Shown: positions 1 through 5,625, numbered from the stretch's first letter. The stretch is DNA of 6,313 nucleotides from Anaerosoma sp034007245 (GCA_034007245.1 JAVERH010000131.1:1-6313), one strand, 5' to 3'. The notes: generated from the sequence alone by a model not told the origin. A program made the numbers and translations.

Positions 1-161
1 TCGCGATCATGAATGCGAGTGGGAGCATCGAGTTCGCACGTGGCTACGCGCGGGATCTCGTGCTCTCGGCAAAAGTGGAGCTCGAGCCGGTGTTGTCGGC
101 GAGCAAAGCGCGGGAGCTGCTGCTCTCGATGGCCGACTTCTTCATCCAGCGGGATAGCTAG
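1..161 (+). CDS. Polyprenyl diphosphate synthase, C-terminal fragment (5' end outside window)
   Basis: The frame read from position 3 is open to a TAG at 159-161 and gives the last 52 residues of a protein that begins upstream of the window. The fragment has the alpha-helical tail typical of trans-isoprenyl diphosphate synthases: an SGSIEFARGYARD segment, then helices ending in ARELLLSMADFFIQRDS, which resembles the usual 'AKxxLLxLADYVVxR' ending. The family condenses isopentenyl diphosphate onto allylic diphosphates to make quinone or cell-wall lipid carriers. The catalytic DDxxD motifs would lie upstream and cannot be seen. The ATG at 9 is internal and is not a start. The next gene follows after 66 bases on the same strand. 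The identification rests on the tail alone, so product chain length cannot be given. Confidence 0.7.
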   Translation, partial: AIMNASGSIEFARGYARDLVLSAKVELEPVLSASKARELLLSMADFFIQRDS

Positions 162-185
162 GGCGGACCGTCGCTCGTCGATGGG

Positions 186-191
186 TATGAT
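186..191 (+). promoter_or_regulatory. Weak candidate -10 box for the flavodiiron gene
   Basis: TATGAT matches five of six bases of the sigma-70 type -10 consensus and lies 36 bases before the ATG at 228. No convincing -35 hexamer is found 16-18 bases upstream, so this is a tentative call. Readthrough from the upstream gene is an alternative. Confidence 0.25.
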
Positions 192-227
192 GAACGAGTA
201 CCCCAAAAACGAAACGGAGGCCACGCC

Positions 228-1418
228 ATGCGTGCTATCAAGGTGACCGAGAACATCTGGTGGGTCGGCGCGATCGACTGGAGTCTGCGCGATTTCCACG
301 GATTCGAGACGCCCCTGGGGACCACGTACAGCTGCTATCTGGTCATGGGTGATGACGGCATCGCACTCATCGATGCAACCAAGGCTCCCTTTGTTTCCGA
401 GCTGCTCGAGCGGGTCCGGTCCGTTGTGCCGCTTGAGAAGATCACGCACATCGTCGTGAACCACGTGGAGCCTGACCATAATGGCGGGCTGCCCGAGGTG
501 ATGGCAGCGATGCCGCAGGCACGCGTGGTGGCGTCGCCCGCTGGCGTGAAGGGTGTTGCCGAGTACCACAACGGTCTCGTGGTCGAGGCGGTCAAGGCTG
601 GCGATGAGATCGACCTCGGTGGGCGCACTCTACGCTTCCTGCCGATGTCGATGGTGCACTGGCCCGACTCGATGTTCACGTACTGTCCCGAGGAACGCGT
701 GCTCATGCCCAACGACGCGTTCGGACAGCACGTATCGAGTGACGAGCGCTTTGCGTCCGACTACGGTCTGAGCGATGCGCTCCACGAGCTCGGCGTGTAC
801 TACGCCAATATCCTGCTGCCACTCGGCACGGCAGTGGGCAAGGCGATCGACAAGGTGCTAGAGACCGGCTGGGAGATCGACGTGGTCGCGCCAGCTCACG
901 GACTGATCTGGCGCGGCGAGGAGGTCGGCCAGATCATCGAGGAGTATCGGCGCTGGGGTACGGGCGAGAAGCGCGACAAGGCTGTCATCGTGTACTCGAC
1001 GATGTGGGGTTCGACGGCCGCACTTGCGACACGTATCGCCGATGCGATGGCGGCTGTCGGCGTCGAGGTGGGCGTGTACGACCTGGCGGTCACCCCGATC
1101 GCACACATCACCGCAGAGCTGCTCGAGGCCAAGGCACTCGTGCTCGGCTCGCCGACACTTCACCACGGCATGCTCTATCGCATGGCCGGCTACCTGCAGT
1201 ACCTCGCAGGCCTCAAGCCCACGGATCGGATCGCAGGTGTCTTCTCGAGTTACGGCTGGAGTAAGGGTGCCGAGAAGCAGATGACCGCGCGACTTGAGGA
1301 GATCGGCTTTGAGCTGCCGATCGAGCCCTACATGGTGAAGTATCGGCCGACCGACGAGGACTTCGAAGCAGTGAGCGAGTGGGCGGTCACGTTCGCGGAG
1401 GCGGTCAAGGCGCTGTAG
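228..1418 (+). CDS. Flavodiiron protein (FprA-family A-type flavoprotein)
   Basis: This 396-residue protein has the length and two-domain layout of class A flavodiiron proteins. The N-terminal metallo-beta-lactamase-like domain (about 1-245) carries the full di-iron ligand set: H79-x-E81-x-D83-H84 (HVEPDH), H144 (MVHWPDSM), D163 (PNDAFGQH) and H224 (PAHGLIW). The C-terminal flavodoxin-like domain (about 251-396) begins with the FMN phosphate loop STMWGST (257-263) and contains SPTLHHG and SSYGWSKG, which are typical FMN-contacting loops. Such proteins reduce O2 to water and/or NO to N2O in the cytoplasm with electrons from rubredoxin or, in some lineages, F420H2. The electron donor here cannot be told because no fused rubredoxin or flavin reductase domain is present. 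GGAGG at 216-220 lies 7 bases before the ATG and supports the start. It converges with the DUF2892 gene, with only 9 bases between the two stop codons. Confidence 0.95.
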   Translation: MRAIKVTENIWWVGAIDWSLRDFHGFETPLGTTYSCYLVMGDDGIALIDATKAPFVSELLERVRSVVPLEKITHIVVNHVEPDHNGGLPEVMAAMPQARVVASPAGVKGVAEYHNGLVVEAVKAGDEIDLGGRTLRFLPMSMVHWPDSMFTYCPEERVLMPNDAFGQHVSSDERFASDYGLSDALHELGVYYANILLPLGTAVGKAIDKVLETGWEIDVVAPAHGLIWRGEEVGQIIEEYRRWGTGEKRDKAVIVYSTMWGSTAALATRIADAMAAVGVEVGVYDLAVTPIAHITAELLEAKALVLGSPTLHHGMLYRMAGYLQYLAGLKPTDRIAGVFSSYGWSKGAEKQMTARLEEIGFELPIEPYMVKYRPTDEDFEAVSEWAVTFAEAVKAL

Positions 1419-1427
1419 TGGCAGGAA

Positions 1428-1628
1428 TCAGTGCTTCGACGTGCTGATGCCGAGTATCTCGTAGACGTGGCAGTAGCCCATAGAGGCGCTGAGCCAGAGT
1501 ACTGCGGCGATGAGACCGCCCAGGAGCGCGCTCACCGGCCCGAAGGCGATGCCAAAGCCGAGGGCGGCGCCGCCCAGTATGAAGCGGATCACCCGATCTG
1601 TATCGGATATGTTGACCGGCTTGTTCAT
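1428..1628 (-). CDS. Small DUF2892 (YgaP-like transmembrane) membrane protein
   Basis: This 66-residue protein is short and hydrophobic. After a polar start with the family-like DRVIRFILGG (11-20) it has two predicted membrane segments (about 14-30 and 32-48), then the conserved-looking tail GYCHVYEILGIST (51-63). The tail corresponds to the G-[FY]-C-P-x-Y-x-x-L-G-[IV]-x-T ending of DUF2892 proteins, with H in place of the usual P after the cysteine. In other proteins this domain is found alone or fused to rhodanese domains and acts as an inner-membrane anchor; its own role is poorly defined. AGGAG on the minus strand (1639-1643) lies 10 bases before the ATG. Its neighbour on the other side is the integron integrase gene, so it marks the last backbone gene before the integron. 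Confidence 0.8.
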   Translation of the reverse strand: MNKPVNISDTDRVIRFILGGAALGFGIAFGPVSALLGGLIAAVLWLSASMGYCHVYEILGISTSKH

Positions 1629-1675
1629 CGCGGTCTCTCTCCTGCGGCTCGGTGGTGTTGGTTTGCTGTCCGGTT

Positions 1676-1744
1676 GGCTCCCGGTGACATCTTGGTAATG
1701 GGTCTGTGTGCATGATAGCGCGACCGCACGATCACCCGGGAGCC
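1676..1744. repeat. Interrupted inverted repeat spanning the intI leader
   Basis: The left arm GGCTCCCGGTGA (1676-1687) is the reverse complement of the right arm TCACCCGGGAGCC (1732-1744) apart from one extra base in the right arm, with 44 bases between them. The right arm contains the only purine-rich Shine-Dalgarno-like stretch (GGGAG, 1738-1742) before intI. If the transcript starts upstream of the left arm, this pairing would mask the intI ribosome binding site. It could equally be a protein site or a remnant of an insertion. Confidence 0.55.
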
Positions 1745-1745
1745 G

Positions 1746-2720
1746 ATGATGGATGGACCACAGCCGCCGAAGTTACTCGAGGTCCTCGCCGGAGAGCTGA
1801 GGGCCCGTCACTACAGCCCTCGGACCGAAAAGGCCTACGTGCAGTGGGTCGCGCGGTTCATCCGATTCCACCGCATGCGCCATCCGGGGGAGATGGGCAC
1901 CGAGGAGATCAACGCTTTCCTCACGAGCTTGGCGGTGTATGACAAAGTGAGTGCGTCCACGCAGACGCAGGCGCTCTCGGCGATCCTGTTCCTGTACCGG
2001 CACGTGCTCGGCAGAGAGGTCGGAGAGCTAGAGGGTCTTGTGAGGGCACGGAGGCCGGTACACCTGCCGGTGGTGATGACGCGTGTCGAGGTCAGAGCGG
2101 TGCTCGCCGAGACTGAGGGTGAGTACTGGCTGATAGCAGCGCTGCTATACGGCACGGGCATGCGGCTCTCGGAATGTCTGTCGCTGCGGGTGCAGGATGT
2201 GGACTTTGGCGCCAATCAGATCGTCGTGCGAGATGGGAAGGGCGGCAAGGACCGGGTGACGATGCTGCCCGAGGCGCTGAAGGGCCCGCTGAAGAATCAG
2301 CTACTGCGCACAGAGGTGGTACATAAGCGGGATCTGGCTGCCGGGTGGGGTAGGGTCATCCTGCCTCAGGCGCTCGATCGGAAGTACCCCAATGCAGCTG
2401 TCGAGTGGCGCTGGCAGTGGGTCTTCCCGCAGCAGCGCCGATGGACGAACCGCAGCACGGGAGAGCAAGGTCGTCATCATGTGCACGAGACGCTCGTCCA
2501 GCGGGCGGTGCGTGAGGCAGTGCGACGCTCAGGAGTGCAGAAGCATGTGACGTGTCACACGTTCCGGCACACGTTCGCGACGCAGTTGCTCGAGTCGGGC
2601 TATGACATCCGGACGATCCAGGAGTTGCTCGGGCACAAGAGTGTGAACACGACCATGATCTACACGCATGTGCTCAACAAGGGCGGATTGGGAGTGCGGA
2701 GTCCGTTGGATGGCATGTAG
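1746..2720 (+). CDS. intI: Integron integrase IntI (tyrosine recombinase)
   Basis: The 324-residue protein has an N-terminal SAM-like core-binding domain (about 7-90; HYSPRTEKAYVQWVARFIRFH) and a tyrosine recombinase catalytic domain. Catalytic residues visible are R140 (GTGMRLSE), K165 (GKGGKDR), H271 and R274 (HTFRHTFAT), H297 (LLGHKSV) and the nucleophile Y306 (TMIYTH). What separates IntI from XerC/D is the extra segment around 192-227, containing WGRVILPQALDRKYPNA and WQWVFP, which is present and well conserved. IntI recombines folded single-stranded attC with attI or attC. ATG codons at 1746 and 1749 are both possible. GGGAG at 1738-1742 is 3 bases from the first and 6 from the second, which favours 1749. 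The gene reads toward the cassettes, the reverse of the classical layout. I see no CGAAC-N4-GTTCG or CTGT-N8-ACAG LexA site upstream. Confidence 0.97.
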   Translation: MMDGPQPPKLLEVLAGELRARHYSPRTEKAYVQWVARFIRFHRMRHPGEMGTEEINAFLTSLAVYDKVSASTQTQALSAILFLYRHVLGREVGELEGLVRARRPVHLPVVMTRVEVRAVLAETEGEYWLIAALLYGTGMRLSECLSLRVQDVDFGANQIVVRDGKGGKDRVTMLPEALKGPLKNQLLRTEVVHKRDLAAGWGRVILPQALDRKYPNAAVEWRWQWVFPQQRRWTNRSTGEQGRHHVHETLVQRAVREAVRRSGVQKHVTCHTFRHTFATQLLESGYDIRTIQELLGHKSVNTTMIYTHVLNKGGLGVRSPLDGM

Positions 2721-2790
2721 CGGTCTGGTGGACGAGTGGTGCAGTTATCCAGACTGTAGATGTGACGGGTGCAGGGGTAAATATGCGTAC

Positions 2791-2818
2791 TTGTCCTGGC
2801 TAGAGAGAACTCCATAAC
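2791..2818 (+). promoter_or_regulatory. Candidate cassette promoter (Pc)
   Basis: TTGTCC (2791-2796) and CATAAC (2813-2818) each match four of six bases of the -35 and -10 consensus and are separated by 16 bases. They lie just upstream of the attI crossover, pointing into the array, where an integron of this layout needs a Pc. The strength of the match is moderate. A promoter further upstream, including the one reading intI, is an alternative. Confidence 0.4.
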
Positions 2819-2829
2819 GTAGAGTCAAG

Positions 2830-2844
2830 CAGTACTCTGTACTG
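2830..2844. repeat. Perfect palindrome CAGTAC-TCT-GTACTG before the attI crossover
   Basis: Two perfect 6-base arms are separated by 3 bases. The element lies 11 bases downstream of the candidate -10 box and 10 bases before the crossover. It has the size of a dimeric repressor operator or an integrase-binding element. It does not match a known LexA consensus. Confidence 0.5.
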
Positions 2845-2855
2845 GAGAATCATTG

Positions 2856-3656
2856 TTAGAACCACCGCCGGAAGTATTGGGGAGGGTGCATGGGGACGGA
2901 TGCGAGTCAGAATCCCGGTTGTCTGGGGTCGCTTCTGCGGCTCTTCGGAATCGGGATAGAGGTCCCGGCCCCCGACCAGACGCTCCCTTATCGTCAACGC
3001 GACGACTTCCTTTCTGCAGCTGAGCTGTCCTTCTATCGAGCCCTGAGCGCTGCCGTTGGCACGAAGACTCATGTGTGTCCCAAGGTGAATCTCGCGGACC
3101 TCTTCTTCGTCGCAAAGCCCAACGAGAACCAAGGCGCGCGCGGCCGCATCTCGCAGAAACACGTGGATTTCGTGTTGTGCGATCCAGAGTCGATGCGACC
3201 ACTCGCAGGCGTCGAGCTTGATGACTCAAGCCATGCACGCGCCGATCGCCAGACGCGTGATGAACTCGTGAATGGTGTGTTCGCGGCCGCGGGTCTGCCG
3301 CTGATACGCATTCCAGCGGCTGCTAGCTACAACCCCGCCGATATCGCGCTGAAAGTAGCGGCTCACCTGTCCGCGAATTTGAAAGCCGCTCAGCCTCCCG
3401 CGTCGGCGGTAACGCCCGATTTGAACGTGGGAACGCCATCGTGCCCTAAGTGTGGAGTCCCTATGGTCCTGAGAACTGCATCTCGCGGAGACCGGAAGGG
3501 TGAGCAGTTCTACGGTTGCTCGAACTACCCTAAGTGCAAGGAAACGAAGCCTCTCGGCTAGATGGTCGGCGGGGTTCTAACAAGCGCATCCAGCAGACGC
3601 GACAAGCGCTAGACTGAATTGAGGGGGCATCGGCGCGCAGCTGATGCGCAAGCACG
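2856..3656 (+). mobile_element. Gene cassette 1 (DUF2726 / zinc finger)
   Basis: This 801-base cassette runs from the attI crossover to the G of the R' box of attC1. Its first bases, with the preceding G, read GTTAGAACC and are the exact complement of the R'' end at 3573-3581. It holds one gene with its own ribosome binding site. Confidence 0.9.
2890..3561 (+). CDS. DUF2726 nuclease-like protein with topoisomerase-type zinc finger
   Basis: This 223-residue cassette protein has two recognisable parts. Residues about 33-162 resemble DUF2726. They start with E45 in AELSFYRALSAAVG, then KHVDFVLCD (90-98, D93) and the hallmark GVELDDSSH (107-115, E109, D111, H115), then LIRIPA (138-143). This pattern fits a PD-(D/E)xK-like nuclease fold (E45, D93, E109-x-D111), although the usual lysine is replaced by D111. 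Residues 183-220 form a topoisomerase IA type C4 zinc ribbon, with C185-x2-C188 and C210-x5-C216 in CPKCGVPMVLRTA and FYGCSNYPKCK. The combination suggests DNA binding and possibly cleavage. A role in defence or DNA repair is inference. GGAGG (2881-2885) is 4 bases before the ATG, slightly close. The TAG stop is 13 bases before attC1. Confidence 0.85.
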   Translation: MGTDASQNPGCLGSLLRLFGIGIEVPAPDQTLPYRQRDDFLSAAELSFYRALSAAVGTKTHVCPKVNLADLFFVAKPNENQGARGRISQKHVDFVLCDPESMRPLAGVELDDSSHARADRQTRDELVNGVFAAAGLPLIRIPAAASYNPADIALKVAAHLSANLKAAQPPASAVTPDLNVGTPSCPKCGVPMVLRTASRGDRKGEQFYGCSNYPKCKETKPLG

Positions 3657-3662
3657 TTAGCT
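3575..3662 (+). repeat. attC1
   Basis: The site runs from R'' box TTCTAAC (3575-3581) to R' box GTTAGCT (3656-3662), 88 bases. The arms GCGCATCCAGCAGACGCG and CGCGCAGCTGATGCGC pair with one mismatch and two unpaired bases on the top strand, a C in the CC and an A. This matches the canonical extrahelical G and T of the recombining bottom strand. Crossover is after G3656. Confidence 0.93.
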
Positions 3663-4415
3663 GGAGGCATGCGATGGGGGTCTCGGACACGTTCTCTGCT
3701 CAGCTCGCCGATGTTATCGGCCAGTACGACGCGGATTTGGTGCGTATCAACTCGTCTGAATGGGAGGCGTCCGCGCAAGCGAGCGTCGCGTTCCTTACTC
3801 GCGCTCGCGCGGTCATCGAGCGAGTGGCCGGCTCTGCATCGCCGTATGGCGAGCAATGCACCGACATCCTTTCAGAGAATGCGACCGAAGCCTACAAGGC
3901 CAATCGTCTGGTTGGCGTCTTGCACTCGCTACGCGCAGACGTTGACGGCGGCTACCTCGAGACGGTGGCGCAACTTATCCATGGTGAGGTCTTCAGTGAC
4001 TTCCTGGAGATGGCTGACCATCTGTGTGAGGAGGGTTACAAGGATGCGGCCGCCGTCATCGCCGGAAGCGCGTTGGAGTCTCACTTGCGTGCGCTGGCCG
4101 TACGCACTGGCGTTGACTGGGAGACGGAAGGGCGACCGCACAAAGCCGACCGTCTGAATGCAGATCTGGCAAAGTCCGGTGCCTACTCGGGACTCGACCA
4201 GAAGAGCGTGACCGGGTGGCTTGGCCTGCGGAATGACGCGGCGCACGGCAATTACGACGCCTACGCGCAGCAACAGGTGCGACTACTGGTCGCTAGCATT
4301 CGCGACTTCATTTCGCGACGTCCCGCCTAGCCCCAGCTAACAAGCGCATCCAGCTGACGGCCAGGAGCGCTAGACTTGTTGAGGGCGCATGGGCCGCAGC
4401 TGATGCGCAAATGCG
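3657..4415 (+). mobile_element. Gene cassette 2 (HEPN-like protein)
   Basis: This 759-base cassette begins at the attC1 crossover. Its first bases, with the preceding G, read GTTAGCTGG and are complementary to its own R'' end at 4333-4341. The ribosome binding site starts 6 bases into the cassette, so the leader is minimal and no promoter is visible. Confidence 0.9.
3674..4330 (+). CDS. Unrecognised helical protein with HEPN-type R-x4-H motif
   Basis: The 218-residue protein starts at the ATG at 3674. GGAGG at 3663-3667 is 6 bases upstream, and the longer reading frame from 3644 would begin inside attC1. It looks largely alpha-helical, with no membrane segment or signal peptide. The C-terminal half is the informative part: GYKDAAAVIAGSALESHLRALA (121-142), then WLGLRNDAAHGNYDAY (182-197). 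The latter contains R186-N-D-A-A-H191, the R-(polar)-x3-H signature of HEPN domains, many of which are metal-independent RNases in toxin and defence systems. A similar arrangement occurs in DUF4145-like proteins. No nucleotidyltransferase partner is in the cassette. I do not recognise the N-terminal half (1-115). RNase activity is inference from one motif. The TAG stop lies 4 bases before attC2. Confidence 0.75.
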   Translation: MGVSDTFSAQLADVIGQYDADLVRINSSEWEASAQASVAFLTRARAVIERVAGSASPYGEQCTDILSENATEAYKANRLVGVLHSLRADVDGGYLETVAQLIHGEVFSDFLEMADHLCEEGYKDAAAVIAGSALESHLRALAVRTGVDWETEGRPHKADRLNADLAKSGAYSGLDQKSVTGWLGLRNDAAHGNYDAYAQQQVRLLVASIRDFISRRPA

Positions 4416-4421
4416 TTAGCT
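4335..4421 (+). repeat. attC2
   Basis: R'' AGCTAAC (4335-4341) to R' GTTAGCT (4415-4421), 87 bases. GCGCATCCAGCTGACGGCC pairs with GGCCGCAGCTGATGCGC, leaving one C (4350/4351) and A4357 extrahelical. It is nearly identical to attC3, with four internal differences plus the last two bases of R'. Confidence 0.95.
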
Positions 4422-5100
4422 GCAGTCCAGAGGGGATAACGGGTTGAAGCTCAGGCACCGCGCGTTACTCGTCATTCTCGGAATCCTCCTCATGACCGGC
4501 GGCTTCGCCGGCTTCTTGGCCTCCATGGCGTCAGCGATCCACTCGGCCGGGCCCGCGCCCTCTGAGTGGCCGGTCGGTATCGCGACCTCGGTCGTGACGC
4601 TTGGCAACGGCGAACATGCGGTGCCGCTTCCTCCCTCCGGTCGCATCCAGGTCTACGACCGTGACTGGAGGTATAAGACTGGGTGGTGGGTAGACGCAGG
4701 CGGCGGGGATTTCGTGATTCAACCGGGGGCTTCAGGCACGCTCGTCGTCACCACGGTTCGAACCGATCTCAGGCTGACTTATGATTCCGACGGCCGTCTC
4801 ATTCAGCAGGTCGCTTTCACCGGCAAGTACTGGCAGGTAAAGCCCTCCAGGGACACTCGGATGATCTTCACGAAGCCCTGGTTCTTCGTGCTCTACGACC
4901 CGTTCGTCGCGTGGGGCGTCGGGGTTCTTGGGATGGCCATGCTTGCAGTGGCGTTCTGGTCTGTCATCTCGAGCATGATGCGCAACCAGCTGGAGATGCT
5001 TCAGACTCGTGGGGGACGCAGCTAACAAGCGCATCCAGCTGACGGCCAGGAGCGCTAGACTTGTCGGAAGCGCATGGGCCGCAGCTGATGCGCAAATGCG
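4416..5100 (+). mobile_element. Gene cassette 3 (membrane protein)
   Basis: This 685-base cassette begins at the attC2 crossover. GTTAGCTGC at its start (4415-4423, including the preceding G) is the complement of 5018-5026. It contains a single gene whose stop codon is part of its attC. Confidence 0.9.
4444..5025 (+). CDS. Unknown protein with two membrane segments
   Basis: This 193-residue protein is read from a TTG at 4444, preceded by AGAGGGG (4429-4435) at 8 bases. The next in-frame ATG (4492) would cut the first membrane helix in half and has no better ribosome site. The layout is a short basic N-terminus (KLRHR), a membrane segment (about 7-32), a 115-residue probable extracytoplasmic region rich in beta-type sequence (RIQVYDRDWRYKTGWWVDAG, then TLVVTTVRTDLRLTYDSDG), a second membrane segment (about 153-177) and a short cytoplasmic tail. 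I recognise no family. The TAA stop (5023-5025) lies inside the R'' box of attC3, so the tail sequence is tied to the recombination site. Confidence 0.75.
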   Translation: MKLRHRALLVILGILLMTGGFAGFLASMASAIHSAGPAPSEWPVGIATSVVTLGNGEHAVPLPPSGRIQVYDRDWRYKTGWWVDAGGGDFVIQPGASGTLVVTTVRTDLRLTYDSDGRLIQQVAFTGKYWQVKPSRDTRMIFTKPWFFVLYDPFVAWGVGVLGMAMLAVAFWSVISSMMRNQLEMLQTRGGRS

Positions 5101-5106
5101 TTAGGC
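5020..5106 (+). repeat. attC3
   Basis: R'' AGCTAAC (5020-5026) to R' GTTAGGC (5100-5106), 87 bases. Its stem arms and both extrahelical bases are the same as in attC2, and the two sites agree at 81 of 87 positions. R'' and R' differ at two positions because R' carries the first bases of cassette 4. R'' contains the stop codon of the cassette 3 gene. Confidence 0.95.
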
Positions 5107-5558
5107 TGAGCGGACTCTCTGGAGGGAGAGCAATGCGACGGGTACTGCTGTTGATCGCCAGCATGGCACTACTGACAGGATTGGCCGCTGGGTGCAGCGG
5201 TTCAGGTAGCCGGACCGACTCGCTGGTGAGAGTCCCTGATGTCGTGGCCGCAGTCCGCTCACGTGACTTCCGGGCTGACTACTCAGACGATGCGAAGACT
5301 GCAGCCGTCGCCAGATCCAGCTACGTCGATGGTGCTTTGGAGGCTGCGGGCCTGAAGGCCGACTTGGTGAGCGTGCCCGGTGCGGGGGATGACTCGCAGG
5401 AGCCGGCAGCCGGCACGATGGTCGAGCCGGGAACCGTGGTCACCGTTCGGCTTGCCGTCGAGCAGTGACGGGGCCAGCCTAACAAGCGCATCAACCTGAT
5501 GCGACGACCGTCTCGGTTATCCTGAAAGCGCGCGGCGCACAGGTTATGCGCAACCACG
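5101..5558 (+). mobile_element. Gene cassette 4 (lipoprotein)
   Basis: This 458-base cassette is the shortest of the five. GTTAGGCTG at its start (5100-5108, including the preceding G) is the exact complement of 5475-5483 at its end. It contains one small gene. Confidence 0.9.
5133..5468 (+). CDS. Small lipoprotein with PASTA-like C-terminus
   Basis: The 111-residue protein starts at ATG 5133, with GGAGG at 5121-5125 spaced 7 bases away. The longer frame from a TTG at 5061 begins inside attC3 and is rejected. It has a lipoprotein signal: MRR, a hydrophobic stretch (4-17) and a lipobox ending AAGC with C21 as the likely lipidated residue. Its L is at -4, and -3 is an alanine, so the box is slightly weak. 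After a serine-rich linker, VPDVV (34-38), EAAGL (70-74) and SQEPAAGTMVEPGTVVTVRL (88-107) follow the order and ending of a PASTA domain. The stretch between VPDVV and AGL is longer than in usual PASTA repeats. PASTA domains bind muropeptides or cell-wall material in kinases and penicillin-binding proteins. An envelope role here is inference. Confidence 0.75.
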   Translation: MRRVLLLIASMALLTGLAAGCSGSGSRTDSLVRVPDVVAAVRSRDFRADYSDDAKTAAVARSSYVDGALEAAGLKADLVSVPGAGDDSQEPAAGTMVEPGTVVTVRLAVEQ

Positions 5559-5564
5559 TTAGAC
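5477..5564 (+). repeat. attC4 (divergent stem, same architecture)
   Basis: R'' GCCTAAC (5477-5483) to R' GTTAGAC (5558-5564), 88 bases. The stem sequence differs from the other four sites (AACCTG against AGGTT), but both arms changed together, so pairing is kept. An unpaired C and A remain at the same stem positions. The loop lacks the TAGACT segment shared by the other four. Confidence 0.93.
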
Positions 5565-5596
5565 CGAATCCCTGAAGGCAACGCAGGTCGCTGTGT

Positions 5597-5625
5597 TTGC
5601 TTCGGCGTATCTTATGGGATACACT
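5597..5625 (+). promoter_or_regulatory. Candidate toxin-antitoxin promoter with overlapping operator
   Basis: TTGCTT (5597-5602) and TACACT (5620-5625) are separated by 17 bases. The inverted repeat GTATC-N6-GATAC (5607-5622) overlaps the -10 box, as expected for an operator bound by the HTH antitoxin or the toxin-antitoxin complex. The toxin ATG at 5632 lies 6 bases after the -10, so the message would be almost leaderless. No Shine-Dalgarno sequence is seen before it. Confidence 0.5.

Larger units (their letters stand above)
2721..2861 (+). other. attI region with R'-type core site GTTAGAA (2855-2861)
   Basis: The 169-base gap between the intI stop and the first cassette gene contains a GTTAGAA core-like box at 2855-2861. 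The crossover between G2855 and T2856 is supported independently. TTAGAACC after the G is the exact complement of the R'' end of cassette 1 (GGTTCTAAC, 3573-3581), as it must be if these bases travel with cassette 1. Only the bases up to 2855 are therefore attI proper. Its left binding site is not clear. GTTATCC (2744-2750) and the inverted ATAAC (2814-2818) are possible accessory integrase sites. Confidence 0.75.

Noticed and set aside
13..246. 77-codon open frame at the left end on the plus strand
   Set aside because: It overlaps the polyprenyl synthase tail in another frame, is rich in R, S and C and crosses into the flavodiiron start. It is a GC-rich shadow.
335..1166. Minus-strand and alternate-frame open frames inside the flavodiiron gene
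   Set aside because: They are antisense or out-of-frame shadows of a gene with complete catalytic motifs. Compositions are low-complexity and none has a ribosome site.
1629..1745. LexA (SOS) operator controlling intI
   Set aside because: No CGAAC-N4-GTTCG or CTGT-N8-ACAG match could be found in the leader.
2721..2790. Rho-independent terminator after intI
   Set aside because: No stable GC hairpin followed by a T tract is present, so readthrough into the array remains possible.
2800..3238. Minus-strand open frames over attI and the first cassette gene
   Set aside because: They run against a well-supported plus-strand gene and show no recognisable protein features.
3644..3673. In-frame upstream ATG extending the cassette 2 protein by 10 residues
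   Set aside because: It lies inside attC1 and before the recombination point, so it would not belong to the cassette. The ATG at 3674 has a well-spaced GGAGG.
5061..5132. TTG-initiated 24-residue extension of the cassette 4 lipoprotein
   Set aside because: It begins within attC3 and would bury the signal peptide. The ATG at 5133 has an ideal ribosome site.
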